From NCBI GenBank assembly GCA_003228195.2, contig QGNO01000002.1, positions 62,001 to 126,000 on the forward strand: a DNA stretch of 64,000 nt, in the 5' to 3' direction. Below the pieces are notes generated by a model that had not been told where the DNA came from, made no database searches, and was given only the letters and a program-made list of their open reading frames with translations. Positions 54,145 to 63,702 of this stretch are shown here, one piece after another. Every line of letters begins with the position of its first letter. Position 1 is the stretch's first letter. The stretch comes from Chloroflexota bacterium. GTDB taxonomy: Bacteria; Chloroflexota; Dehalococcoidia; Lucifugimonadales; QGNO01. The translations under genes and the position numbers were made by a program.

Positions 54145-54161
54145 GGTTTGCAAGAGTTCCA

Positions 54162-54929
54162 GTGATCCCTCTATCTAATACTGAGCTAGATCAGAGTAGA
54201 CATAAGCGCCCCCTAGTCACATACCTCCTAGTGGTAGTTAACTCTTTGGTATTCATATATACACTTTTACTCAGCAGTGAAGTCACCGTGTTTTACTACA
54301 CCTTCGGAGTTATACCTGACGAGTTCACCTCAAGCCAAGCCTTTGAACATCTGTTACTGATTGACGGTGCGCGAAATATCGACACTCCATTCCCCACATG
54401 GGTCACTTTGCTATCTTCCATGTTCATTCACGGTGGCTTCCTGCATTATGGAAGTAACATGCTCTACTTGTGGGTATTTGGAGACAATATAGAATCGCAC
54501 ATGGGGCACCTGCCTTATCTAGCTTTTTATTTGATCGCAGGGGCTATAGCTGGCTGGTCTCAAATAATAATAACTCCTTTGTCTCAATTACCGACCATAG
54601 GGGCGAGTGGCGCCATTGCTGGCATACTAGGTGCCTATTTCATGATTTATCCTCATAGTAAAATACGCACCTTAGTAATCTATTTCTTCATAACAGTTAT
54701 CCAATTGCCTGCCACACTAGTGTTAGGAGTATGGATAATCCTTCAATTCTGGGGAGGCCTCGGGGCAGTAGCAAATGCTGGCGGTGGAATAGCTTATTGG
54801 GCACACATCGGCGGATTTGCAACTGGAGTAGCCGCAGTAGTCGCTTTCCGACTTTTGCTAAGGCTACCCTTATGGCCAACCAGACGCCCTCCACCTCCAC
54901 CAGTTTTCTGGCGCGGTGAATGGAGATAA
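54162..54929 (+). CDS. Rhomboid-family intramembrane serine protease
   Basis: 255 aa, about six or seven membrane spans. The catalytic Ser is in TIGASGAIAGILGAY and the His in YWAHIGGFATG; 'FIHGGFLHYGSNMLYLWVFGDNIE' supplies the HxxxN oxyanion segment. It cleaves membrane-spanning substrates; targets unknown. The C-terminus is proline-rich. A GTG start is proposed at 54162. Confidence 0.9.
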   Translation: MIPLSNTELDQSRHKRPLVTYLLVVVNSLVFIYTLLLSSEVTVFYYTFGVIPDEFTSSQAFEHLLLIDGARNIDTPFPTWVTLLSSMFIHGGFLHYGSNMLYLWVFGDNIESHMGHLPYLAFYLIAGAIAGWSQIIITPLSQLPTIGASGAIAGILGAYFMIYPHSKIRTLVIYFFITVIQLPATLVLGVWIILQFWGGLGAVANAGGGIAYWAHIGGFATGVAAVVAFRLLLRLPLWPTRRPPPPPVFWRGEWR

Positions 54930-54953
54930 ATAAACCACCAAGAAAAAGATAAA

Positions 54954-56909
54954 CTAAAGCCTGTCCTCAAACCAATTCAGCAACCTTTCGTCATAATCTA
55001 ATCTATTTGAAGGTTTGCCTGCCTGCCTGAAACCGTGATGTTCCCCTGGATACCTAACGTAAACTACAAACTTTCTGTAGTATCGAAGGGCATTAAAGAA
55101 TTGATCAGACTGGAATGTATTGCAACGCAGATCTGCCGCACCATGCATAATAAGTAATGGAGTACTAATATTTTGCACATATGTTATAGGCGAAAGCCGC
55201 ATATAAGAATCAAGATTTTCGAACGGAGGGCCATTCATTTCTTTATATCTCGGAACCGTATTGTCTGTATAAGCAAAATGGGAGAACAAGTCGCATACCC
55301 CAGCGCCAGCCACAGCCGCCTTAAATCTATCAGTTTGCCCAATAGACCACTGAGTCATATATCCCCCATATGAATATCCAGTGATACCAAGTCGCTTTTC
55401 ATCAACCCAATCCCGTCCAATCACATGATCTACCGCCGCCATAAATTCCGGAAAATCTAGCTCACCACGTCCGCCGTGTAAATAACGCGCAAAATCTTCT
55501 CCCCATCCAGTGCTACCCCTAGGATTTATCTGTAAAACGGCACACCCTTGTGACGGTAGCGAAAGCGGATATGACCCCTGAAAATTATGTTGAAAAGCTC
55601 CATGTGGCCCCCCATGGATATCCAGAACCATTGGATATTTCTCCCCCTGCTTCATATTTAACGGTTTGATTATCCAGCCCTCTATAGAAGCACCATCTGC
55701 CATTGATATGGCTACAGGTTCGATTTCGGGAAATTGTATTAGCTTCAAGAATTCATCATTAGCATCCGAAACCTTCTTAACATATTGACCGGCAGGTCCA
55801 TATCTGTAAATTTCCCCTGGATGCTTTTGATCACTGACTAAAGAGGCGATATCCCCTTGATGAGAAACCGAGAAAGCATTAATGCACTGTTGCCCAACTA
55901 TTAGCGAGCTAACTGATCCATCTAAATCGAAAAGACTCAAGTGTATATCAGCACCATCATGGACTCTGGCCAACAAGCCACTGCCATCCGCCGTCCAATA
56001 GATGGGAGATGGCGGCCCCCCAGGCATCTGGGAGCCTGCCTGCACGCTTCTATCAAGACCCTTGGATATCTCTACAGTGTCGCCACCGGTAGCAGGGATA
56101 ACCCACAATCTGTCGACACGCCCAGCAATGTCATCGGTTTCTCCGACACTGCAGAAAGCAATACTTTCTCCGTCAGGCGAAAAGGCTGGCGCAGAAGAAT
56201 TACCAAACCCATTCGTCAGTCTTGCGATTTTCCGATCCTTAATGGTAAGCAGCCATAAATCTTCTATCGGATCCCTATCGCGATTTGAGTGCCTGGCAGA
56301 AATAAAAGCTAATGACAAACAATCTGGAGACCAGGAAATTTGCGAGTTATTGTAGTCTCCTTCCGTAAGTTGTATCGGACTTTCACCATCTAACCCAACA
56401 ACGAATAACTGCATTTTACTTCCGTCAAAATATCCCTGCCCATTGAATTTGTACTTGAGGTCAGTAATTAACAAAGGTGGAGGTGTGTCGTGCGCCGATA
56501 CCGTTTCAACCGATTCATTCACCTTAGATGTAAATGCGATCGACTTAGAATCTGGAGACCAGGAAAGTTCAGAAACACCTCCTTTGAGATCTGTGATCTG
56601 GATTGCCTCTCCACCTTTCATTGGCAAAATATGAACTTGATTAGAACCACCTGCTCGGTTAGATAGGAACGCCAAATAACTTCCATCGGGCGACCAACGA
56701 GGTTGAGAATTACTGCTGCCACTTAACGTTAACTCTCGTGGTGCGGCGTCATCTTCATATAGCCATATGGAAGACCTATACGTATCACGCTCTCTATCTA
56801 TTTCCGATATAGAACAGACAATAAAACTACCGTTAGGGCTAATCTGTGGATCTGTTACAGTTCTTAACTCAAACAAGTCGTCGGCTTTGTAACCGCGTTG
56901 CTTTACCAT
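54954..56909 (-). CDS. S9 family peptidase (acylaminoacyl/prolyl oligopeptidase type)
   Basis: 651 aa. An N-terminal propeller of WD-like 'SPDGxxIAF' blades (WSPDGSYLAF, WSPDSKSIAFTS, FSPDGESIAFCS), then an alpha/beta hydrolase domain: HGGPHG oxyanion region, nucleophile elbow ITGYSYGGYMT, Asp in MHGAADLRC, His in GEHHGFRQ. No signal peptide, so cytoplasmic peptide breakdown is likely. GGAGGAGCGAGAGG precedes the ATG. Confidence 0.93.
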   Translation of the reverse strand: MVKQRGYKADDLFELRTVTDPQISPNGSFIVCSISEIDRERDTYRSSIWLYEDDAAPRELTLSGSSNSQPRWSPDGSYLAFLSNRAGGSNQVHILPMKGGEAIQITDLKGGVSELSWSPDSKSIAFTSKVNESVETVSAHDTPPPLLITDLKYKFNGQGYFDGSKMQLFVVGLDGESPIQLTEGDYNNSQISWSPDCLSLAFISARHSNRDRDPIEDLWLLTIKDRKIARLTNGFGNSSAPAFSPDGESIAFCSVGETDDIAGRVDRLWVIPATGGDTVEISKGLDRSVQAGSQMPGGPPSPIYWTADGSGLLARVHDGADIHLSLFDLDGSVSSLIVGQQCINAFSVSHQGDIASLVSDQKHPGEIYRYGPAGQYVKKVSDANDEFLKLIQFPEIEPVAISMADGASIEGWIIKPLNMKQGEKYPMVLDIHGGPHGAFQHNFQGSYPLSLPSQGCAVLQINPRGSTGWGEDFARYLHGGRGELDFPEFMAAVDHVIGRDWVDEKRLGITGYSYGGYMTQWSIGQTDRFKAAVAGAGVCDLFSHFAYTDNTVPRYKEMNGPPFENLDSYMRLSPITYVQNISTPLLIMHGAADLRCNTFQSDQFFNALRYYRKFVVYVRYPGEHHGFRQAGKPSNRLDYDERLLNWFEDRL

Positions 56910-57063
56910 CCTCTCGCTCCTCCATTTTTTATTGGGAAACTAATCTATACCCTATGATTTATGCGTCTATGCTTGCAACTCAGCAAATTTCAAAGGCCCG
57001 CAATGAAGACAAACCTTTCTAAATATGAATTTTATGCTGCCAGCATGTAAAATACATAGCATA

Positions 57064-57936
57064 ATGCCAAAATTAACAGCAAAAGATAGACGTCTACGGC
57101 TCAGAAAAACACTTTCAGGCAGCAAATGCATAAACCCCATATCAGTTTTTGATCCTGTATCTGCCCGAATTGCTCGCTCTTTAGATTTCGAAGTAGCCAT
57201 GCTAGCGGGTTCGGTAACGTCCGCCGTAGTCCTCGGAGCACCGGACATAGTCGTATTAACTCTAAGTGAATTCGTGGAGCAGGCTCGCAGAATAACGAGA
57301 GCCGCCGACTTAAGCCTAATAGTAGACGCTGATCATGGATATGGTAATGCGCTTAACGTTATGCGAACTGTCGAAGAGCTGGAACACGCTGATATTTCGG
57401 CACTAACCATAGAAGACACCTTTCTTCCAAAGCCGTTCCAACAAACTGCTAATCAAAAGTTGCTCGGTTTAGAAGCAATGGTTTCGACACTCAGGGCAGC
57501 CCTGGTAGCTAGAAGCGATCCTTCACTCGTAATTATTGGCCGTACCGCTGCTTTAGGCTTTGAAGGGATAGAAGAAACTGCAAAAAGGGTAAAAGCCTAT
57601 TCTGAAACTGGAGTAGATGCGATATTTCTGACGAACATTACAAAATGGGAAGAGCTTAACACGATAAGAAACTTTACAGACCTCCCCATAATGCTTGGTA
57701 GCACTCCTGAGAACATGGATGATCTAGAAAAATTAGCCGAGATGGGAGTCCGTCTCGCTTTGGCAGGGCACACGCCTTTCCAAGCCTCGGTAAAGGTGAT
57801 CCATGAAGTGATGTTACACCTCAAACAAGGTGGCTCATCTCGTGAACTACAGGACAAGATAGCGACACCAGACCTTATGGGTATTGCAACCGATGAACAA
57901 TACTACACTTCTTTGCAAAAAGATTTCCTGGAATGA
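57064..57936 (+). CDS. Oxaloacetate decarboxylase of the isocitrate lyase/PEP mutase superfamily
   Basis: 290 aa. 'VDADHGYGNALNVMRTVEELE' and 'ALTIEDTFLPKPF' are the forms I associate with PA4872-type oxaloacetate decarboxylase rather than 2-methylisocitrate lyase, which has Thr where this has His. TIM-barrel C-terminal helices are present. ATG 57064 gives MPKLTAKDRRLRLR; earlier in-frame ATGs at 57025 and 57034 are less likely. Divergent from the S9 gene. Confidence 0.8.
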   Translation: MPKLTAKDRRLRLRKTLSGSKCINPISVFDPVSARIARSLDFEVAMLAGSVTSAVVLGAPDIVVLTLSEFVEQARRITRAADLSLIVDADHGYGNALNVMRTVEELEHADISALTIEDTFLPKPFQQTANQKLLGLEAMVSTLRAALVARSDPSLVIIGRTAALGFEGIEETAKRVKAYSETGVDAIFLTNITKWEELNTIRNFTDLPIMLGSTPENMDDLEKLAEMGVRLALAGHTPFQASVKVIHEVMLHLKQGGSSRELQDKIATPDLMGIATDEQYYTSLQKDFLE

Positions 57937-58035
57937 CATGGGCCCTCTAAACTACTTTTTGAAAAGATGCGACCTTAAATTAGAGTATGCCCGTCATTGT
58001 CAGCCAAGAGTCAGCCATATATATTGGCAACCCAT

Positions 58036-59151
58036 ATGAGTTATACAACTGGTCCTAAGGTAGTAATTGTAGGTGCCGGCGTAGTTGGTGGAGCAGCCGC
58101 CCACTACCTCACCCTCGCGGGTGCGAAAGTGACAGTAGTAGACAAAGACCCAATAGGCATACATGCGTCCGGGCTAGCACTTGGCGGGCTTGGTCCGTTG
58201 TCAGGAGCAGGTATCCCAAATCCTATAGGAACCCTATCAATAGAAAGCTGGCAACTTCATCTCGATTTAAGCAAATCGTTAACAGACGAGTACGATTTCA
58301 AGTTAGAAAAATCATTAAATATTATTTTCGACAACCAACAACTCGAAACGATACGCAGCTTACTAGATTGGCAAAAATCTCAGGATGGGTTCAAGGTCGA
58401 ATGGCTAGATAAATCGGATGTTCTGGACATTGAGCCTCGAATAGTCTCGGCGTTCTTGGGAGCTGTAGTAACTGAACCGACTGGAATAATAGACACCTAT
58501 AAGTTCAACAATGCACTTATATCAGAAGCACAGCGCAATGGTGCCGACCTTGTAGTAGGAGAGGTTAGCAATATTCAATCGACTGGCAGCGCCTGCAATG
58601 TCTCCATAGATGGAGGGAAGACCTTGATCTGCGACAAGGTGATAGTTGCGATGGGTCCCTGGTCACACCAGGCTTCAGAATGGCTCGGTTTCAACATTCC
58701 AATTACTCCCTTAAAGGGACAAATACTCCGACTCAAGGCGGAAGGACCGCCTATCCCTCATATTAGCTGGAGCGGCGCGGATATATACGGGAGTTATGCA
58801 GTTACGAAATCTGACGGGTTGGTCTGGGTAGGGACCACAGAAGAGCATGGTGGATTCGATGACAGGCCATCTTCTATTGGAAGACAGACAATTATGCGGT
58901 CAGTGGTGAGTATCTTGCCTCAGTTAGCCCAAGGTGAAATTATAAAGCACACCGCCTGTTTGCGCCCCCTTAGTCCAGACGGACTCCCCGTCTTAGGATT
59001 CTTACCTGGAAATCCAAAAATAGTAATTGCTAGTGGCGCCGGAAGGAAAGGGATCCTTTTAGGACCCGTAATGGGTAAATCCGCCGCCGATTTAGTTCTA
59101 AACGGATACACTAGTTCAAACATATCTGCCCTGAGTCCTGATCGGTTTTGA
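58036..59151 (+). CDS. FAD-dependent oxidoreductase of the D-amino-acid-oxidase (DAO) family
   Basis: 371 aa. FAD-binding motif VVIVGAGVVGGAAAHYL at the N-terminus, substrate-region 'TPLKGQILRLKAEGPP', and C-terminal 'CLRPLSPDGLPVLG' with 'GAGRKGILLGPVMGKSAADL'. Glycine oxidase or a D-amino-acid/sarcosine-type enzyme is likely. ATG 58036 is preferred to TTG 57997. It follows the oxaloacetate decarboxylase by 99 bases in the same direction. Confidence 0.85.
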   Translation: MSYTTGPKVVIVGAGVVGGAAAHYLTLAGAKVTVVDKDPIGIHASGLALGGLGPLSGAGIPNPIGTLSIESWQLHLDLSKSLTDEYDFKLEKSLNIIFDNQQLETIRSLLDWQKSQDGFKVEWLDKSDVLDIEPRIVSAFLGAVVTEPTGIIDTYKFNNALISEAQRNGADLVVGEVSNIQSTGSACNVSIDGGKTLICDKVIVAMGPWSHQASEWLGFNIPITPLKGQILRLKAEGPPIPHISWSGADIYGSYAVTKSDGLVWVGTTEEHGGFDDRPSSIGRQTIMRSVVSILPQLAQGEIIKHTACLRPLSPDGLPVLGFLPGNPKIVIASGAGRKGILLGPVMGKSAADLVLNGYTSSNISALSPDRF

Positions 59152-59238
59152 ACCCAATCATCAAAAAGCCAATTGCTGACATTCTGATTCCTCGTATCTG
59201 CGAGTGAGATCAAAGAAAATTACAATCGGATAAGTGCT

Positions 59239-60519
59239 TTGCAAAAAGAATCTTCATATAAACCGAAAGTTTTCTACGGATGGTGGATTGTTTTCGCCGG
59301 ATTAGCCGGAATGTCCATAAGCGTCGGATTTGCAAATCATGGTCTAAGTGCTTTCATAATACCAATCGCTGATGAGTTCAACGTAGACATCGCGGTCGTC
59401 GCAACGATATTGGTTCTAGGAAGAATAGAGACCGCCTTCATAGGCCCTGTAGAAGGTTACTTAGTAGACAGATTCGGCCCAAGAACAATGATGTTCATTG
59501 GAGTGCCCATTCTGGGGGTAGGGCTTCTAGTAGTCAGCATAACATCTAGCCTTCCAACGTTCGTCGCTTCATTTTTGTTAGGAGTGGTTCTGGGCACGAG
59601 TCTGGGATTTAGCATGCCGATCTCCACAGCGGTTGCTAACTGGTGGCGAGAGAAACGCGGGCGGGCTTTCGGTCTGATGTGGTTAGGATTTAGTGTAGGT
59701 GCCCTTTTGGTATGGCCAATTAACCATGTCATAGAAGCTTACGGATGGCGGTGGGCATTTCGAGTTATGGCAATACTAACCTTTGTAGTCGGATTTCCAG
59801 TTTCCGCTGTCATGCGACATAGACCTGAGGACTATGGAATGGTTCCAGATGGTGAACGTTCTAAAGAAAATAATGGCCTTTCTGTTCCAAGCGAGAACAA
59901 AGCCGTCAACAGCATTCAGGAACAAGAGATCAACTTCACAGTTTGGGAGGCCTTGAAAACGCCTGCACTTTGGTATTTTACAATGGCGATTTCTGTCAGA
60001 GGAGCTGTCACAGGCGCCGTAGCAATCAACCTGTTCCCATTAGTTGAGTCGCTTGGAGGATCATCAAGCCAAGCCGCATTTCTTTTCGTTATACACGCAA
60101 TATTCAGCGCACCAGGCAGACTTTTCTTCAGTTGGGCTGGTGATTGGTTTAACAAAAGGTATCTTATGACAGTGCTTCTTGGCCTACTCGGCATAGCTAT
60201 TTTGACTATGTCGCAAGCAACTTCCATAACATCATTAACTCTTCTCTACGCCCCATACGCATTAGTCTGGGGAGGTCTGTCGTCCCTTCCACAATCATTC
60301 CGTGCAGACTTGTTTGGCAGAGAACATTACGCTTCAATACAGGGAGCGATCGCCCCTTTCAGAACCGGGTTCACTTTTGCAGCGCCAGTCTTCGCAGCTT
60401 GGATGTTTGATCAAACAGGATCTTATCAAATACCTCTTATGGTATTCGGAATTTTCGCATTCATTGCTATGGGAATGATCTTCATGGCCAGACCGCCTGA
60501 AAAACACGCATCTACTTAG
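59239..60519 (+). CDS. MFS transporter 2 (monocarboxylate/oxalate-type)
   Basis: 426 aa, about 12 spans. 'KPKVFYGWWIVFAGLAGMSISVGF' opening and 'VDRFGPRTMM' loop (the MFS A-motif-like D-R-x-G) fit. The central loop near residues 200-230 is polar and hydrophilic. The start is TTG 59239, the first plausible one. It converges on the ribulokinase gene with a 33-base gap. By location it may carry the substrate of the DAO-type oxidoreductase or of the ribulokinase; this is a guess. Confidence 0.88.
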   Translation: MQKESSYKPKVFYGWWIVFAGLAGMSISVGFANHGLSAFIIPIADEFNVDIAVVATILVLGRIETAFIGPVEGYLVDRFGPRTMMFIGVPILGVGLLVVSITSSLPTFVASFLLGVVLGTSLGFSMPISTAVANWWREKRGRAFGLMWLGFSVGALLVWPINHVIEAYGWRWAFRVMAILTFVVGFPVSAVMRHRPEDYGMVPDGERSKENNGLSVPSENKAVNSIQEQEINFTVWEALKTPALWYFTMAISVRGAVTGAVAINLFPLVESLGGSSSQAAFLFVIHAIFSAPGRLFFSWAGDWFNKRYLMTVLLGLLGIAILTMSQATSITSLTLLYAPYALVWGGLSSLPQSFRADLFGREHYASIQGAIAPFRTGFTFAAPVFAAWMFDQTGSYQIPLMVFGIFAFIAMGMIFMARPPEKHAST

Positions 60520-60552
60520 ATCGAGCTAGATTCAGATCCGTAATTTGTCAAC

Positions 60553-62157
60553 CTATTGGCGCAGAGATTTTCGATTTATCTCTCTTAACTTAAGTAACGG
60601 CGACTCATTATGCCCAAAAATCTTTATCAAGCCTAAATACTGAGTGTACAGTGCGTCGTAAACGTGTTTGTTCTTCGCAATAGGTTTAACCTTAAGAATT
60701 GAGTCGGGTACCATCGCAGCTGAGGCAGCCATTACAGAATCATACACTCCGCTCGCTACTGCACCTAGCAGCGCTGCCCCAAACACACTCGAATTCTGTA
60801 CTGCTGAAACCTCAATTTCAAGGCCAGTAACATCTGAATATATCTGCAATAACATGCTGTTACTTGTAAGTCCACCACCAGCACGAAGTCCATAAACTGG
60901 AATGCCGGCGTTACAAAACGTATCTACAACATACCTGGTCCCAAACGCAGTTGATTCAATCAATGATCTATAAACATCTTCGGGGGTTGTTTGAAGTGTA
61001 TAACCAATCACAGCACCACTGAGATCGCCGACAACTTCAGGTTTCCTACCTCCGTTCCACCAATCTAAAGCAACCAAACCGTTTGCACCTGGGGATAATT
61101 TTTCAGCTTTCTCAGTCAAGTATTCGTGAGATTGATTAACTTGCTCTGTAAACCAATTGAAGGCATCACCCACAGCCACTTGAGGCACCCCATAAAGGAA
61201 TTGTCCAGGGAAAATAGCGTCTCTAGCGACCCCAGCTATTCCCGGTACAACAGCCTCTCTCCCAGAAAGCAAGAAATGTACTGTCGATGTTCCCATCATC
61301 ATGTACATAACACCATCAGTGGCAATACCTCCACCTATAGCCCCTGCTGGCCCGTCAATCGTGGGAACAGAAACGCGAATACCCGGCGGCAGGCCCAACC
61401 ATTGTGCCCAATCGGGCCTCAAATAACCAGCGCTAGTGCCAGGACTAGCTATAGTTCCTGCCCCCTTGGACAAATAAAAGTCAGCAAGCCCAGGGTCTAC
61501 GGATTGCAGATACTCTCTAGAAGGCGGGCCATCCACTTTGCTGATATACGCCAAATATTCAGCACCGAATGAGTTTCTTTGAAAATTACCAGTGAGTTGC
61601 CAAACCAACCAATCACTTTCCTCTACAATGATGTCTGCTTCGCGATATATAGTAGGATCTTCTTTAAGTAACTGCAGGGCTTTCGCAAGCATAAATGCAG
61701 GCGAGACCGCCCCACCACAACGGTTAATCCACATCTCGCCACGTTCGAGGGCAACTCTGGTTAGCAAGTTGGCTTCAGCTTGCGCCGAATTGTGTTTCCA
61801 GAGTTTTGGCCAAGCGTGAGGTTTTAAGTTCCTGTTTCCCAAAAAAACTAGGGGCGTACCATCACTCTTTACCGGCAACACTGTACAGCCTGTAGAGTCG
61901 ATACCCATGCCACCTATCAAGGAAACATCAACTTCTTCTGCAACTTTCCTGACAACAGCGATCATGGAGTCCAGCCAGTCCTGTGGGTGTTGCAAAGCCC
62001 ACTGCGGAGGCAAATCTACGTTACCGTATGGTAATTGTCCTTCTATAACTCCATGTTGATACAATTCAGTGGCACTTGCATGGACGGAACCGTTTTCTGT
62101 ATCAACAACTTGCGCACGTACCGAGAGAGTACCAAAATCTAAACCTACGACAAGCAT
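60553..62157 (-). CDS. araB: Ribulokinase-type FGGY carbohydrate kinase
   Basis: 534 aa. ATP-dependent phosphorylation of ribulose or a related sugar. 'VGLDFGTLSVRAQVVD' phosphate-1 loop; 'YQHGVIEGQLPYGNVDLPPQWALQHPQDWLD' is characteristic of AraB; 'GGMGIDSTGCTVLP' and C-terminal 'LRAGGGLTSNSMLLQIYSDV' complete the fold. No araA or araD here, so the pathway is incomplete in view. Ribosome-binding site TAGGAAA; amidase gene lies upstream in the same direction. Confidence 0.85.
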   Translation of the reverse strand: MLVVGLDFGTLSVRAQVVDTENGSVHASATELYQHGVIEGQLPYGNVDLPPQWALQHPQDWLDSMIAVVRKVAEEVDVSLIGGMGIDSTGCTVLPVKSDGTPLVFLGNRNLKPHAWPKLWKHNSAQAEANLLTRVALERGEMWINRCGGAVSPAFMLAKALQLLKEDPTIYREADIIVEESDWLVWQLTGNFQRNSFGAEYLAYISKVDGPPSREYLQSVDPGLADFYLSKGAGTIASPGTSAGYLRPDWAQWLGLPPGIRVSVPTIDGPAGAIGGGIATDGVMYMMMGTSTVHFLLSGREAVVPGIAGVARDAIFPGQFLYGVPQVAVGDAFNWFTEQVNQSHEYLTEKAEKLSPGANGLVALDWWNGGRKPEVVGDLSGAVIGYTLQTTPEDVYRSLIESTAFGTRYVVDTFCNAGIPVYGLRAGGGLTSNSMLLQIYSDVTGLEIEVSAVQNSSVFGAALLGAVASGVYDSVMAASAAMVPDSILKVKPIAKNKHVYDALYTQYLGLIKIFGHNESPLLKLREINRKSLRQ

Positions 62158-62238
62158 AATTTCCTACAATAACCCTTCATAATGACATAATGAAAATTTC
62201 AAAGTATGTAATTTACTGACCTGAAAAGATGCGGATGA

Positions 62239-63678
62239 CTAGGAAATTCGAGGCCTTAGATGTTCCCAAGGTCTTGCTTTCTCAAACGCCGCGGAGGCCT
62301 GCAACACCAGATTTTCTTTCCCAACTTCCGCAACTATTTGTATTCCGACAGGCATCCCATTACTAGCAAAACCACAAGGGACGCTTGCTGCCGGATTTCC
62401 TGACATATTGAAAGGGTAATTATGCCCATACCATCCCGACATGGGGTCTATAGATTTCCCATCAATCAGATTAGGTCGCTCGGAGCCCTTGAAGGCAGTT
62501 ACAGATACTGCAGGAGTTATCAAGAGGTCAACTTTGCGGAAGTAATTTCTTACATATGATCGGTGTTTCTCAAGCTCCGCAAGGGCTTGCGCATACTCTA
62601 TGCCGGTCACTTGGCCTCCCAATTCTATAGCCTCGCTGATATATGGCATCATTTTGGCACCCCATTCATTAATCAAATGGCTGTTATTTGCATAAGAAGC
62701 TGGACCACGCAAACTAACCAGCGTCCTGTGGAGCGACTCTACGTCTATTTCGAATATATCATCTGAAAACTCTGCTCCAAGTTCGATTAATCCCCTGAAA
62801 CCGTCTTCACTAATCGCTCGGACTTCAGGATCCACAGGAACAGAACCAAGATTTGGAGTCCACGCTACACGTAATCCTTTAATCCCGTCGTCTAAACCAG
62901 ACAAGAAATCAGGCGGAGTGTCCTGCATAGTACCTTGCCTAGCCTCTCGATGCGGGCCAGAGACAACATTAAGAAAAAGAGCCGCATCTCTCACATTCCT
63001 CGAAATCGGTCCGTCTCTAGAAAAATCGACGGGATTCCAACTCATCAAGCCCTTTTCCCTCCTTGGCACCCTCCCTTGAGTGGCCATAATTCCATAGACG
63101 CCACAAAATGCACTAGGGATCCTAATGGAACCAGCTCCGTCAGAACCGTGGGCAATAGGGTTAAGCCCTGAAGGAACCGAGGCAGCGGCTCCACCACTTG
63201 AGGCTCCGCTAGTCATCAAAGGATTCCAAGGGTTGTTACAATTAGGTTTTAAATTATTTTCAGTCACGCCCCCTCCCTCACCAAATTCCGGGGTGTTGGT
63301 CTTCCCGATAATTATGGCGCCGGCTTCTCTCAACCGCGCCACAAACAAGTCGTCTTCATCAGGAACAAAATGCTCATAAGCCAAAGATCCCTTCGTAGTT
63401 CGTATTCCCTTAGTAGCCGCCAAATCTTTTATGGAAACTGGGACTCCATGGAGGACACCGAGAGCCTTTCCTTCCATAACAGCAGATTCAGCAGCCTTAG
63501 CAGCTTCGAGCGCATGCTCTTCAGCCACAGTTATAAAGGCGTTTAGCTCAGGATCTAATGTCGCAATTCTCTCGAGGTATAGCTTGGTTATCTCCAAAAC
63601 TGAAACCTCTTTGCGACCGATCAACTCTCGAATTTTGTAGGCAGGCGTAAATGCCAAATCCCTGTCTTCCACTGTCAT
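62239..63678 (-). CDS. Amidase-signature hydrolase, second copy
   Basis: 479 aa. Lys in VSIKDLAATKG, cis-Ser in TSGASSGGAAASV and the nucleophile Ser in DGAGSIRIPSA, so the triad is complete. 'AGAIIIGKTNTPEFG' is the standard amidase segment. Not close to the 15749 amidase: the central domain and C-terminus differ. GGGAGC precedes the ATG. Substrate unknown. It may use the orphan AtzG-like protein at 53962, but distance argues against a fixed pair. Confidence 0.87.
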   Translation of the reverse strand: MTVEDRDLAFTPAYKIRELIGRKEVSVLEITKLYLERIATLDPELNAFITVAEEHALEAAKAAESAVMEGKALGVLHGVPVSIKDLAATKGIRTTKGSLAYEHFVPDEDDLFVARLREAGAIIIGKTNTPEFGEGGGVTENNLKPNCNNPWNPLMTSGASSGGAAASVPSGLNPIAHGSDGAGSIRIPSAFCGVYGIMATQGRVPRREKGLMSWNPVDFSRDGPISRNVRDAALFLNVVSGPHREARQGTMQDTPPDFLSGLDDGIKGLRVAWTPNLGSVPVDPEVRAISEDGFRGLIELGAEFSDDIFEIDVESLHRTLVSLRGPASYANNSHLINEWGAKMMPYISEAIELGGQVTGIEYAQALAELEKHRSYVRNYFRKVDLLITPAVSVTAFKGSERPNLIDGKSIDPMSGWYGHNYPFNMSGNPAASVPCGFASNGMPVGIQIVAEVGKENLVLQASAAFEKARPWEHLRPRIS

Positions 63679-63702
63679 GCTCCCTAAATAAGCCTCAGTC
63701 TG

